DNA of 64,000 nt from positions 259,401 through 323,400 of the forward strand of contig NZ_MQUQ01000005.1 in NCBI RefSeq assembly GCF_001953865.1, in the 5' to 3' direction. The stretch comes from Amycolatopsis coloradensis. GTDB lineage: Bacteria; Actinomycetota; Actinomycetes; Mycobacteriales; Pseudonocardiaceae. Below the pieces are notes generated by a model. That model saw only the letters and a list, made by a program, of their open reading frames with translations, was not told the DNA's origin and did not search any database. Within the stretch, counting starts at the first letter, position 1; the number at the start of each line of letters is the position of its first letter. This document shows positions 1 through 9,095 of the stretch, one piece after another. The position numbers and the translations under genes are program-made.

Positions 1-669
1 TTCACCGACGCGCGCAACTACGCCGCCAAGCGTGACCACGCCGCCGGTGAGGGCAAGCCGTTCGACGTCGACCTGACCAAGGAGACCCTGTCGAAGGTCC
101 TGGACGGCGAGCTGTTCTGGGACCAGCACGTCCACCGCGCCGACGACATGGTCACCGCGATCCGCCTCGCCGACGAGTTCGGCTACAGACTGGTGATCAA
201 CCACGGCACCGAAGGGCATCTGATCGCGGACCTGCTCGCCGAGCGGGACGTGCCGGTGATCCTCGGCCCGCTGTTCACCACCAAGTCCAAAGTGGAGCTG
301 CGCAACCGCACCCTGCGCGCCCCCGGCATCCTCGCCAGGGCGGGCGTGCGGATCGCGATCACCACGGACCACCCGGTCGTGCCGATCAACTTCCTGGTCT
401 ACCAGGCGGCGCTGTCGGTGAAGGACGGCCTCGACCCGGAGACCGCGCTGAAGGCGCTGACCGTCAACCCGGCCGCGATGCTGGACCTCGACGACCAGGT
501 CGGCTCACTGAAGCCGGGTCTCGACGCCGACGTGGTCATCTGGTCGGGTGATCCGCTGGACGTGATGAACCGGGCCATGCGGGTGTTCGTGCGCGGGCGC
601 GAGGTCTACCACTTCGACGAGGAGACCGGAGTCGGCGTCACCGAGGAACGCCGGTACCGCGAGGGCTGA
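1..669 (+). CDS. Amidohydrolase family protein, C-terminal part (5' end outside window)
   Basis: Only the last 222 residues are visible; the reading frame is open from base 1, so the start lies upstream. They look like the second half of an amidohydrolase-superfamily TIM barrel of the imidazolonepropionase-like type. A likely metal-ligand His sits in VINHGTEG, and an Asp in ITTDHPVVP is where the family keeps its late catalytic Asp. The chain ends with NPAAMLDLDDQVGSLKPG then DADVVIWSG, the usual return to the small beta-sandwich. The family hydrolyses C-N bonds in cyclic amides, ureas or dipeptides; the substrate cannot be told from this half. Codon use matches the neighbours. Confidence 0.85.
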   Translation, partial: FTDARNYAAKRDHAAGEGKPFDVDLTKETLSKVLDGELFWDQHVHRADDMVTAIRLADEFGYRLVINHGTEGHLIADLLAERDVPVILGPLFTTKSKVELRNRTLRAPGILARAGVRIAITTDHPVVPINFLVYQAALSVKDGLDPETALKALTVNPAAMLDLDDQVGSLKPGLDADVVIWSGDPLDVMNRAMRVFVRGREVYHFDEETGVGVTEERRYREG

Positions 670-704
670 GTTCGGTCTTGCCAGGACAGACCCATCTGTG
701 CTCT

Positions 705-740
705 CATGTGTGACACACTGGGGAGGGTGTGTAACACATG
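705..740. promoter_or_regulatory. Paired TGTGTNACACA palindromes flanking the ribosome binding site
   Basis: Two 11-bp palindromes, TGTGTGACACA (707-717) and TGTGTAACACA (728-738), lie 21 bp apart centre to centre. Their 15-base flanks (705-719 and 726-740) are also inverted copies of each other with two mismatches. The six-base gap holds the Shine-Dalgarno GGGGAG, and the right arm contains the ATG of the next gene. This could be a double repressor site or an mRNA hairpin hiding the start codon. Confidence 0.5.
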
Positions 741-1298
741 AAGCGCTGGGTTCTTGTCCTGGTGATCGGGTTCGGCTTCTTGGGTGTCTGCCTGTTGTGG
801 GCGACCGAAGACTCGAGCGCCATCAAATGCGACGGCAGGATCATGTCGTACGGCGACGTCTGCGAGACCACCAAGGGTGGCCGGACCGTCCGTACGGAGA
901 CCTACGACCAGATGAAGGCGGGTGCCGAAGTCCGGGAGAGGGCCTTCAAGAACCATGGTGGGTGGGTGGGTGGAGTCGGCGTCGCGCTGACCGGGCTGGG
1001 CGCGACGATGCTGATCCGTGGGCAGCGGCGCGCGTCGCGGGCCGGTGTGACGGCGCCGCGAGGTGGACAGCCGCAGTGGCAAGCGCGGCAGCGGTGGCAA
1101 GGCCAGCCTCAGCCGGAATTTCCGCTGTGGCAAGGAAACCCGCCGTATGTGAACCAGGCGGTTCAGCAGTACCCGCCGCCCCGACCCGGCCCGCCGGCGC
1201 AGGCCGTTCAGCAGCCGTACCCGCCGCAGGGGGCCTGGCCGCAGCAGCACCCGCCGCGACAGCAACCGCCGCAGCAGTTCGGCCCGACAGGGCACTGA
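738..1298 (+). CDS. Small membrane protein with Gln/Pro-rich tail
   Basis: 186 residues, family not recognised. An N-terminal hydrophobic segment (about 4-22) is a signal anchor or uncleaved signal peptide. A short middle part with two Cys (IKCDGRIM and GDVCETT, possibly a disulfide) is followed by a second hydrophobic segment (about 75-94, rich in Gly). The last 80 residues are low-complexity and rich in Gln, Pro and Trp, with an early arginine patch (RGQRRASR). The topology suggests a short extracytoplasmic loop with a cytoplasmic disordered tail. The ATG sits inside the palindromic element described at 705-740. The gene ends 10 bp from the convergent Uma2 gene. Confidence 0.7.
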   Translation: MKRWVLVLVIGFGFLGVCLLWATEDSSAIKCDGRIMSYGDVCETTKGGRTVRTETYDQMKAGAEVRERAFKNHGGWVGGVGVALTGLGATMLIRGQRRASRAGVTAPRGGQPQWQARQRWQGQPQPEFPLWQGNPPYVNQAVQQYPPPRPGPPAQAVQQPYPPQGAWPQQHPPRQQPPQQFGPTGH

Positions 1299-1308
1299 CT
1301 ACGAGCGG

Positions 1309-1926
1309 CTAGGCCAGAAGCTGATCGAGATCGAGTTTCACCGGAAACGGCTCGGCGGCGGCGATGACACCGGTCATGGCCGGAGTGTCCTGGTAGCCGA
1401 GTTCGCCCGCCTGGTGGCAGGCGACCAGGGAGACGGGCTCGCTGAGATCTACGATCCAATAGTGCGGAATCCCCGCGTCGGCGTACTCGCCGTGTTTGGT
1501 CACGTAATCGGTGCGCTTCGAGCCCGGTGACACGATTTCGACCACGACGACGACGTCGTCCGCGTGGTACATCGTATCTTCCTCGTCGATCCGCTCACCT
1601 GCCTCACGGAGGGCGATGATCAGATCCGGTCGCCGGGCGAAACCCGGCTCGCCGGGCGGCACCAGTCCCAGATCGACGTCGATGTCCTGGACGAACTCGA
1701 GGTGATCGGGTAGCTGTGGTTCCAGTTGCCTGGCCAAGGCGTACAGCGCCTTGTTGTGTCTCCTCTCGGGGCTCGGCGACAGGACAAGACGGCCTTCCAC
1801 GAGCTCGGTGAATCCGGAATCGGGCTCACCGAGCGCCGCGTATCCCGCGACCGACAGCAGGTGATCCAGGATGGCCCACCCTGGTTCACCGTGCGACCCG
1901 ACCGTGGAGTCGGGAAGGGCTGTCAC
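1309..1926 (-). CDS. Uma2 family (DUF820) putative restriction endonuclease-fold protein
   Basis: 205 residues from a GTG with GAGGAGA four bases upstream. It shows the DUF820/Uma2 layout: an N-terminal helix with VEGRLVLSPSPERRHN, then the PD-(D/E)XK-like core with RPDLIIAL, a beta strand DDVVVVVEIVSPGSKRTD (the E-x-V-S-P-S/G signature), and KHGEYADAGIPHYWIVD near the end. The family is abundant in actinomycetes and cyanobacteria; its nuclease activity is inferred from fold and is largely untested. It stands alone, tail to tail with the small membrane protein and 73 bp from the end of the acyl-CoA dehydrogenase. Confidence 0.9.
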   Translation of the reverse strand: MTALPDSTVGSHGEPGWAILDHLLSVAGYAALGEPDSGFTELVEGRLVLSPSPERRHNKALYALARQLEPQLPDHLEFVQDIDVDLGLVPPGEPGFARRPDLIIALREAGERIDEEDTMYHADDVVVVVEIVSPGSKRTDYVTKHGEYADAGIPHYWIVDLSEPVSLVACHQAGELGYQDTPAMTGVIAAAEPFPVKLDLDQLLA

Positions 1927-1999
1927 AGCGTCTCCTCACGTCTTCCACAGTGTCTCACGGCTCCTGAGTGACCAATGGTGATCGTACCAGCGCTCAGAG

Positions 2000-3145
2000 T
2001 CAGCCTTTCCGTAGTTCCCGTGCGATCACCATGCGCTGGATCTGGTTCGTGCCCTCGAAGATCTGCGGCACCTTCGCCTCCCGCATGTACCGCTCCACCG
2101 GGAAGTCCTTCGTGTATCCGGCGCCGCCGAGGACCTGCACCGCGTCGGTGGTCACCTTCATCGCGCCGTCGGTCGCGACGAGTTTCGCGATGGACGCCTG
2201 CCGCTGGAACGGCAGTCCGCGGTCGCGGCGGCGGGCCGCGTCGAGGTACATGGCGCGCGACGTCTCGACGGTCGCGGCCATGTCCGCCAGCAGGAACTCC
2301 AGGCCCTGGAACTCGATGATCGGCCGTCCGAACTGCGTGCGGCCCTTCGCGTATTCGAGCGCCTCGTCCAGCGCGGCCTGCGCGAGCCCGACGGCGCACG
2401 CGGCGATGCCCAGCCGTCCGGAGCTGAGCGACGACAGCGCGATCTTCAGTCCCTGGCCCTCTTCACCGACCAGCCGTTCGGTGTCGACGGCGGCGTCTTC
2501 GAAGATCAGCTGAGCGGTGGTCGATCCGGTGAGGCCCATTTTCCGTTCGGGCGGCGCGGCCGAGAGGCCCGTCGTCGAGGAGTCGACGAGCAGGCACGAG
2601 ATGCCCTGTCCGCCGTCGTCGCTCGTGCGCACCATGGTCGTGTAGAAGTCGGCCTCGCCCGCATGGGTGATCCACGCCTTCGTGCCGTTCACGATGTATC
2701 GGTCGCCGTCGAGCCGCGCGCGGGTGGAGAGGGCGGCCGCGTCCGAGCCGGCGTGGGTTTCGGACAGCGCGTACGCGCCGAGCAGGTCACCCTCCAGCAT
2801 GTCGGGCAGCCAGCGGTCGCGCTGCGCGTCGGTGCCGTGGTGCGCCAGCGCGAAGCAGGACATGGTATGCACCGAGAGCCCGACGCCGACGGACATCCAC
2901 GCGGCCGCGATCTCCTCCAGAACCTGAAGGTAGACCTCGTACGGCAGGTCGCCGCCGCCCCAGCGTTCCGCGTACGGCAGGCCGAGCAGCCCGGCGTTGC
3001 CGAGCAGGCGGAACTGCTCGCGCGGGAAGTGTGCGGTCTCTTCGTACTTGCTCGCGATCGGAGCGAGTTCTTCCCGCGCGATCTCCTTGGCCAGGCCGAG
3101 CAGATCCTGGGCCTCGGTGCTGGGCAGCAGACGGTCGGCAGGCAT
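2000..3145 (-). CDS. Acyl-CoA dehydrogenase
   Basis: 381 residues. FAD enzyme that introduces the alpha-beta double bond in an acyl-CoA. Visible signatures are YALSETHAGSD (FAD/substrate loop), GGAGYTKDFPVER and PQIFEGTNQIQR, the last with the catalytic Glu near residue 365, as in short/medium-chain and isobutyryl-type enzymes. The ATG at 3145 is chosen because GGAGAAG precedes it and the acyl-CoA dehydrogenase N-terminus aligns there; the frame stays open further upstream but that part reads as non-coding. It is divergent from a TetR gene, which probably represses it through the palindromes between them. Confidence 0.93.
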   Translation of the reverse strand: MPADRLLPSTEAQDLLGLAKEIAREELAPIASKYEETAHFPREQFRLLGNAGLLGLPYAERWGGGDLPYEVYLQVLEEIAAAWMSVGVGLSVHTMSCFALAHHGTDAQRDRWLPDMLEGDLLGAYALSETHAGSDAAALSTRARLDGDRYIVNGTKAWITHAGEADFYTTMVRTSDDGGQGISCLLVDSSTTGLSAAPPERKMGLTGSTTAQLIFEDAAVDTERLVGEEGQGLKIALSSLSSGRLGIAACAVGLAQAALDEALEYAKGRTQFGRPIIEFQGLEFLLADMAATVETSRAMYLDAARRRDRGLPFQRQASIAKLVATDGAMKVTTDAVQVLGGAGYTKDFPVERYMREAKVPQIFEGTNQIQRMVIARELRKG

Positions 3146-3173
3146 GACTTCTCCGAGCTGAGCTGTACTCAAA

Positions 3174-3204
3174 ACAGTACTGTGGGCTGATTCAGCGTAC
3201 AGTA
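3174..3204. promoter_or_regulatory. Candidate TetR operator in divergent promoter
   Basis: A perfect 10-bp palindrome ACAGTACTGT (3174-3183) is followed 15 bases after its TACTGT half by ACAGTA (3199-3204). The three half-sites lie 29-75 bp from the two divergent start codons, a usual place for autoregulatory TetR binding. Confidence 0.45.
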
Positions 3205-3248
3205 GAAGGCGCTGGGAAGACACCATCCGCGTAAGGGATAGTGAGCCG

Positions 3249-3839
3249 ATGACCTCGCGCCGCCAGCCCACCGCGCGCCAGAGAGCACTGCTCTCGGAGC
3301 TTGAGGCGGTCTTCCTCGCCGAAGGCTTCTCCCAATTCACGCTGGACGACCTCGCCGCCAGGTTGCGCTGCTCGAAGTCGACGCTCTACGCGCTCGCTCC
3401 CAGTAAGGAGCAGCTCGCGGTGAAGGTCGTCACCCATTTCTTCAAGGGCGCCGCCGAGCTGCTGGAGGAGCGGATCGCCGGGATCGACGACGCCCGCAAG
3501 ATCCTCGGCGAGTATCTCGCGGGTATCGCCGAATACCTGAATCGCGCCTCGGCCGCGTTCATGACCGACATCGCGGAATTCGCGCCGGCGCGGGACGCGT
3601 ATCAGCTCAACAGCCGCGCGGCGGCCGCCCGGATCCGGTCGTTCATCGACCGCGGCGTCACCGACGGCGTCTTTCGCGAGGTGCACGCGCGGCTGATCGC
3701 GGAAATGGCGGGATTGATCATCGAGGGAATCCAGACCGGAGTGGTCGGGCAGCGTGCCGGGGTGACCGACGCCGAAGCCTTCACCGCGCTTTCGGAACTC
3801 CTTCTGAGTGGGATTGGCACGCGCCGGCGTCTCCGTTGA
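3249..3839 (+). CDS. TetR/AcrR family transcriptional regulator
   Basis: 196 residues. The N-terminal helix-turn-helix spans about residues 13-60: QRALLSELEAVFLAEGFSQF, then TLDDLAARLRCSKSTLYAL as helices 2-3. The unusual YALAPSKEQ replaces the common YYHFGSKEE. The C-terminal ligand domain is all-helical with no obvious specificity clue. ATG start at 3249, with GATAGTGAG upstream and no stronger alternative. Divergent from the acyl-CoA dehydrogenase, so most likely its repressor with an acyl-CoA-type ligand (inference from arrangement). Confidence 0.9.
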   Translation: MTSRRQPTARQRALLSELEAVFLAEGFSQFTLDDLAARLRCSKSTLYALAPSKEQLAVKVVTHFFKGAAELLEERIAGIDDARKILGEYLAGIAEYLNRASAAFMTDIAEFAPARDAYQLNSRAAAARIRSFIDRGVTDGVFREVHARLIAEMAGLIIEGIQTGVVGQRAGVTDAEAFTALSELLLSGIGTRRRLR

Positions 3840-3876
3840 GGGTGGCGGCGGGGGCATGGAGGGAGGCTCCCGCGGA

Positions 3877-3920
3877 AATTGTCTTGAAATGACAATTCTG
3901 GTGGTGGAACCACTGCCTCG
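3877..3920. promoter_or_regulatory. Inverted repeats ahead of the PfkB kinase
   Basis: AATTGTC (3877-3883) and GACAATT (3891-3897) form a perfect 7-bp inverted repeat with a 7-base spacer, unusually A+T-rich for this sequence. GTGGT/ACCAC (3901-3913) follows. Together they may mark the promoter or operator of the kinase gene, or a weak TetR terminator; no convincing -10 box was identified. Confidence 0.35.
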
Positions 3921-3935
3921 GCTAGCATCGCGCCC

Positions 3936-4877
3936 GTGATCGTCGTAGGTGGAGAGGCGCTGGCCGACCTCGTTCCCGGTGCACCGTTGGATTCCACTGT
4001 GGACGGTGGGTTGCGCGCGTTGCTGCCCCGGATGGGTGGTGGTCCCTACAACGTCGCGCTCGCCGCCGGTCGGCTCGGCGTGCCGACGGGCTTCCTCTCG
4101 CGGGTCTCGAACGACCGTTTCGGGGTCGCGCTGGTGGACCGGCTGCACGCCTCCGGCGTCGACACCGCCTTGCTGCAAAGGGGAAACGAGCCGACGACGC
4201 TCGCCGTGGTCGCACTCGACGAGAAGGGTTCCGCGCGCTACACCTTCTACACCGAGGGCACCGCGGACAGGCTGGTCGGTGATCCCGGTCCACTGCCGGA
4301 GAATGTGACGGCGCTCTCGCTCGGCACCCTCGGCATGGTGCTGGAACCGGGTGCGAGCACCTACGAAACCGTGTTGCGCCGCGAATCCGCCCGCGGTGTC
4401 CTGACCGTCCTCGACCCGAACATCCGGGCGGCGCTGATCACCGACCCGGCGGCGTACCGGGCGCGGTTCGAGTCGTGGCTGCCGCATGTCCGCCTGCTCA
4501 AGATCTCCGACGACGACACGGAATGGCTCGCCGAAGGGGCCGATCCGGTCGAAGCCGCAAAGGTCTGGACCTCTTGTGGAGTCGACGCCGTTGTGCTCAC
4601 CCGTGGTGCGAAGGGGTTGTCCGTCATCACACGGGCGGGGGAAATCGCCCAGGTCCCGTCACGCCCAGTCGCCGTCGTAGACACGATCGGCGCCGGTGAC
4701 ACCGTGCAGGGCGCGTTGCTGGCGTGGCTGTACTCGAACGAGGTCCGCGACGTGTCCACTCTCGACGCCGGCGGCTGGCGTTCGGCGCTCGAATTCGCGG
4801 CGAAAGCGGCGTCGATCACCGTCTCGCGGAGTGGGGCGGAACCGCCGACGGCCGGGGATATGGCATCCGCCGTGTGA
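3936..4877 (+). CDS. PfkB family sugar kinase (fructokinase-like)
   Basis: 313 residues from GTG. Ribokinase/PfkB-fold ATP-dependent sugar kinase. The first PfkB signature is GGGPYNVALAAGRLGVPTGF (about 34-53); the second is VDTIGAGDTVQGALLAWL near residue 250, where the GAGD Asp is the catalytic base and the Gly-rich turn forms the anion hole. An N-terminal GGEALADLVP is typical of fructokinases and 2-keto-3-deoxygluconate kinases. It has no sugar transporter or isomerase beside it, so the substrate is unresolved. It carries one copy of the TCCACWGTGGA palindrome, encoding Ser-Thr-Val-Asp. Confidence 0.88.
   Translation: MIVVGGEALADLVPGAPLDSTVDGGLRALLPRMGGGPYNVALAAGRLGVPTGFLSRVSNDRFGVALVDRLHASGVDTALLQRGNEPTTLAVVALDEKGSARYTFYTEGTADRLVGDPGPLPENVTALSLGTLGMVLEPGASTYETVLRRESARGVLTVLDPNIRAALITDPAAYRARFESWLPHVRLLKISDDDTEWLAEGADPVEAAKVWTSCGVDAVVLTRGAKGLSVITRAGEIAQVPSRPVAVVDTIGAGDTVQGALLAWLYSNEVRDVSTLDAGGWRSALEFAAKAASITVSRSGAEPPTAGDMASAV
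3993..4003. repeat. TCCACWGTGGA palindrome, copy 1
   Basis: TCCACTGTGGA inside the kinase gene, read in frame as Ser-Thr-Val-Asp. It uses the codon ACT, rare in this GC-rich sequence. Confidence 0.8.
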
Positions 4878-5069
4878 ACCTGGTCCCAAAGCGGCTGTTG
4901 TGAGCAACTCACCCGCTGCGCGTTGACCCCACTCTCGACTAGCGTGGTGGGGAATTCATACCCCAGCGGGGCGGTGTGCAGCGAGGCCGTGGGTCACGCG
5001 CGTGAAAGAGGGCGTACCTGTGGAACCTACAGGCGCCGCCGGCCCGTGCTGAACGTGAGAGGGACTTAC

Positions 5070-6386
<1,317 letters not shown>

Positions 6387-6404
6387 CCTTCGCCTCGGCA
6401 AGTG

Positions 6405-6457
6405 TTATAAACGGTCCGTTCATAACAAGATCCGTTATGAACGGACCGTTCATAACA
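6405..6457. terminator. Double palindromic hairpin, family B copy 1
   Basis: Two 23-base units (6405-6427 and 6435-6457) are inverted copies with one mismatch and a 7-base gap. Each unit is itself nearly palindromic (GTTATGAACGG / CCGTTCATAAC). The element starts 19 bases after the citrate synthase stop and precedes the photolyase gene. There is no U-tract, so termination is inferred from position and stem strength. Confidence 0.65.
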
Positions 6458-6500
6458 TCCGGGACTGCGCTCACCGGCGGTACCGCATAGGGTTGCCGGA

Positions 6501-7850
6501 GTGACCAGAGAAGCCCCCGTAGTGCTGTGGTTCCGCCGCGATCTCCGCCTCGGCGACCACGCCGCCCTGCTGGAAGCCTCGGAGCACAGCAAGCACGTCC
6601 TCGCCCTGTACGTCCTCGACGACGCGCTCCTCAAACCGTCGGGCGCCCCGCGCGTCGCGTTCCTGCACGGTTGCCTGAAAGCGCTGGACGACCAGCTCGG
6701 CGGCCGTTTGATGCTCGTCAAGGGCGATCCGGTCAACGAAGTCGTCAAGGCCGCCCGCGAGATCGGCGCCTCGGCCGTGCACGTCAGCGCGGACACCGGC
6801 CCGTACGGCCGCCGCCGCGACGTCGAGGTCAAGAAGGCGTTGGCGGAACACGACATCGCGTGGACCGAGACGGGCTCCTCGTACGCCATCACGCCCGGCC
6901 GGATCACCAAGCCCGACGGCGAACCCTACCGCGTGTTCACCCCGTTCCACCGCGCGTGGGCACGCCACGGCTGGCCAGGGCCCGCGGACACCGGTGAGTC
7001 CATAGTGGACTGGGTGGAGCCGCCCTGGTCGGTGAAACTCCCGAAATCCCCTTCCCTCAAAGGGATGGAGCTACCCGAGCCGGGCGAGAAGGCGGCGCTG
7101 GAGCGCTGGCACGAGTTCCTGGACGACGGTATCGAGACCTACGACGAGGATCGCGACCGTCCGGATCGTCCCGGTACGACAAGACTTTCGCCGTATCTGC
7201 GCTGGGGTTGCGTCCATCCGCGCACCCTGCTCGCCGACATCGCCGGGAACGAGGGCACCGGCGCGAAGTCGTTGCGCGGCGAGTTCGCCTGGCGTGAGTT
7301 CCACGCCGACGTGCTGTGGCATCGCCCCGAAACCGCGCGGAAGAACTACGATTCCCGCTTCGACGCCATGGAGTACGAGAGTGACGACGAAGCCTTCAAG
7401 CGGTGGTGTGCGGGACGCACCGGGTTCCCGATCGTCGACGCCGGGATGCGGCAGTTGCTCGCCGAGGGCTGGATGCACAACCGCGTCCGGATGATCGTGG
7501 CGAGCTTCCTGGTCAAGGATCTGCACCTGCCGTGGTGGCTCGGCGCACGGCATTTCATGCAGCATCTTGTCGACGGCGACCTCGCGTCGAACCAGCTGAA
7601 CTGGCAGTGGGTCGCCGGCAGCGGCACCGACGCCGCGCCGTACTTCCGGATCTTCAACCCGACCACACAGGGGGAAAAGTTCGACCCCACCGGCGAGTAC
7701 GTCCGCCGCTACGTCCCCGAACTCCGTTCCGTGCAAGGGAAAGCCGTGCACAAACCGAAGGACGTCAAGGGCTACCCCGCGCCCATGGTCGACCACGCCC
7801 ACGAGCGCCAAGTCGCCCTGGAGCGCTACGGCGCCATCAAAGGTACGTGA
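6501..7850 (+). CDS. phr: Deoxyribodipyrimidine photo-lyase
   Basis: 449 residues from GTG. Light-driven repair of cyclobutane pyrimidine dimers. The N-terminal photolyase alpha/beta domain begins VVLWFRRDLRLGDHAALLEA, typical of CPD class I enzymes. The C-terminal FAD domain carries GEFAWREFHADVLWHRPE, the MRQLLAEGWMHNRVRMIVAS helix, and NWQWVAGSGTDAAPYFRIF with the Trp of the electron-transfer chain. Length is normal for class I. Its stop codon lies inside the left arm of the 7846-7894 hairpin, so transcription probably ends right after it. Confidence 0.95.
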   Translation: MTREAPVVLWFRRDLRLGDHAALLEASEHSKHVLALYVLDDALLKPSGAPRVAFLHGCLKALDDQLGGRLMLVKGDPVNEVVKAAREIGASAVHVSADTGPYGRRRDVEVKKALAEHDIAWTETGSSYAITPGRITKPDGEPYRVFTPFHRAWARHGWPGPADTGESIVDWVEPPWSVKLPKSPSLKGMELPEPGEKAALERWHEFLDDGIETYDEDRDRPDRPGTTRLSPYLRWGCVHPRTLLADIAGNEGTGAKSLRGEFAWREFHADVLWHRPETARKNYDSRFDAMEYESDDEAFKRWCAGRTGFPIVDAGMRQLLAEGWMHNRVRMIVASFLVKDLHLPWWLGARHFMQHLVDGDLASNQLNWQWVAGSGTDAAPYFRIFNPTTQGEKFDPTGEYVRRYVPELRSVQGKAVHKPKDVKGYPAPMVDHAHERQVALERYGAIKGT

Positions 7851-7894
7851 AGGCCCCCTTCCCTCGGCTCAACCGAGGGAAGGGGGCCTTCACG
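7846..7894. terminator. Perfect 22-bp hairpin between convergent genes
   Basis: Arms 7846-7867 and 7873-7894 are exact reverse complements with loop CTCAA. The GC-rich stem begins CGTGAAGGCCCCC and includes the photolyase TGA. It sits between the photolyase and the oppositely transcribed ABC permease and should work in both directions. Confidence 0.8.
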
Positions 7895-7904
7895 CGCGAA
7901 ACGA

Positions 7905-9095
7905 TCAGCCCTTCAGGGCGTCGGTCAGCTTGATGCGGCTGCCGACCCGCAGGACGCTGTTCTGGTAGATCCGCGCGCCCAGCCAGGTGAACAGGGCGAT
8001 GGCGCCCACGGTCAGGCCCAGCGACAGCGCGATCTCCCACACCTCGACGGTCCCGGCCGCGATCCGGGCGGGCATCAGCACCGGCGACAGCAGCGGCACC
8101 AGGGAAAGGATCTTCGTGCCCGTGCCTTCCGGCGACTGCGCCAGCAGGTTGAACCCGACGACGAAGCCCAGGATCAGCACGATGTTGACCGGGCCGATCA
8201 CCGACTGGGTGTCCTCCTGCCGGGAAACCAGCGAACCCATCGCGCCGTAGAGGACGGCGTACAACAGGAACCCGAGCAGGTACCACACCACGCCCCACAG
8301 CAGCGCGCCCGTCGCGACCCCGGACAGCGTCAGCACGTTGGTCGCCGACGCGACGATCAACCCGGCGCCGCCGATGATCACCAGCTGCGTCAAGCCGACC
8401 AGGCCGAGCCCGATCACCTTGCCCAGCAGCAGATGCCACGGCCGGACGGTGGACAGCAGGATCTCGACGACCCGGCTCGACTTCTCTTCGACCACGCCCT
8501 GGGCGACCAGCGTCCCGTAGGTCACGATGCTCATGTACAGCAGCACCGCCACGATCAGCCCGATCACCATCCGCTGGGCCTTCTCCGGATCCGGCGGTTT
8601 GATCGAGTCGACCTGGACCTGGGTGGCGGAGACCGTCCGCAGCACCTGGTCCGGGTTCTCCACGACTTCGGAAAGCTTGCCGTTGAGCACTTCCTGCTGC
8701 GAAACACCGGTCAGCAGGGCACGCAGCTTGTTGTCCAGTTCGGACTTGACGAGCACCTTCAGTTCGGTGGCGTTGCCGGACAGCAGCGCGTCGAGATCGC
8801 CGTTCTCGACCTGCGCCCGGCCCTGCGCCGGATCGGCGACGGTGACGGTTTCGATCTCCTCGCCGACCGCCGCACCCGCCGTCTGGAGCTGCTGCGCGAT
8901 CCCGGCGGTCTGGCCGGTGAGGCCGATCTTGCTCTTGTCCTCGTTGCTGATCAGCGTGGACTGCAACAGGACGTAGCCCATCAGCATGACCAGCAGTACG
9001 GCGGTGCCGATCACGAAGGACCTGGTGCGCAGCCGCGTGTTCAGCTCACGTTTGGCGATGAGCCAGACCGCGCGCCATGGCGAGACGGTGTTCAT
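7905..9095 (-). CDS. ABC transporter permease (NatB-like)
   Basis: 396 residues, last gene of a five-gene operon. An N-terminal helix (LIAKRELNTRLRTRSFVIG then VLLVMLMGYVL) is followed by a large extracytoplasmic domain of about 150 residues and five to six C-terminal helices with VEEKSSRVVEILLSTVRPWHL, the signature of ABC-2 / NatB-type sodium or drug exporters. Its ATG overlaps the stop of the ATPase gene (ATGA), so the two are translationally coupled. It works with the upstream ATPase as an exporter; the substrate is unknown. Confidence 0.92.
   Translation of the reverse strand: MNTVSPWRAVWLIAKRELNTRLRTRSFVIGTAVLLVMLMGYVLLQSTLISNEDKSKIGLTGQTAGIAQQLQTAGAAVGEEIETVTVADPAQGRAQVENGDLDALLSGNATELKVLVKSELDNKLRALLTGVSQQEVLNGKLSEVVENPDQVLRTVSATQVQVDSIKPPDPEKAQRMVIGLIVAVLLYMSIVTYGTLVAQGVVEEKSSRVVEILLSTVRPWHLLLGKVIGLGLVGLTQLVIIGGAGLIVASATNVLTLSGVATGALLWGVVWYLLGFLLYAVLYGAMGSLVSRQEDTQSVIGPVNIVLILGFVVGFNLLAQSPEGTGTKILSLVPLLSPVLMPARIAAGTVEVWEIALSLGLTVGAIALFTWLGARIYQNSVLRVGSRIKLTDALKG

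Noticed and set aside
3192..4487. A 431-codon minus-strand frame across TetR and the kinase
   Set aside because: It covers two well-supported genes on the other strand and has no recognisable domain.
4923..4945. TTGACC ... TAGCGT as a citrate synthase promoter
   Set aside because: The boxes are only 11 bases apart, too close for a sigma-70 promoter.
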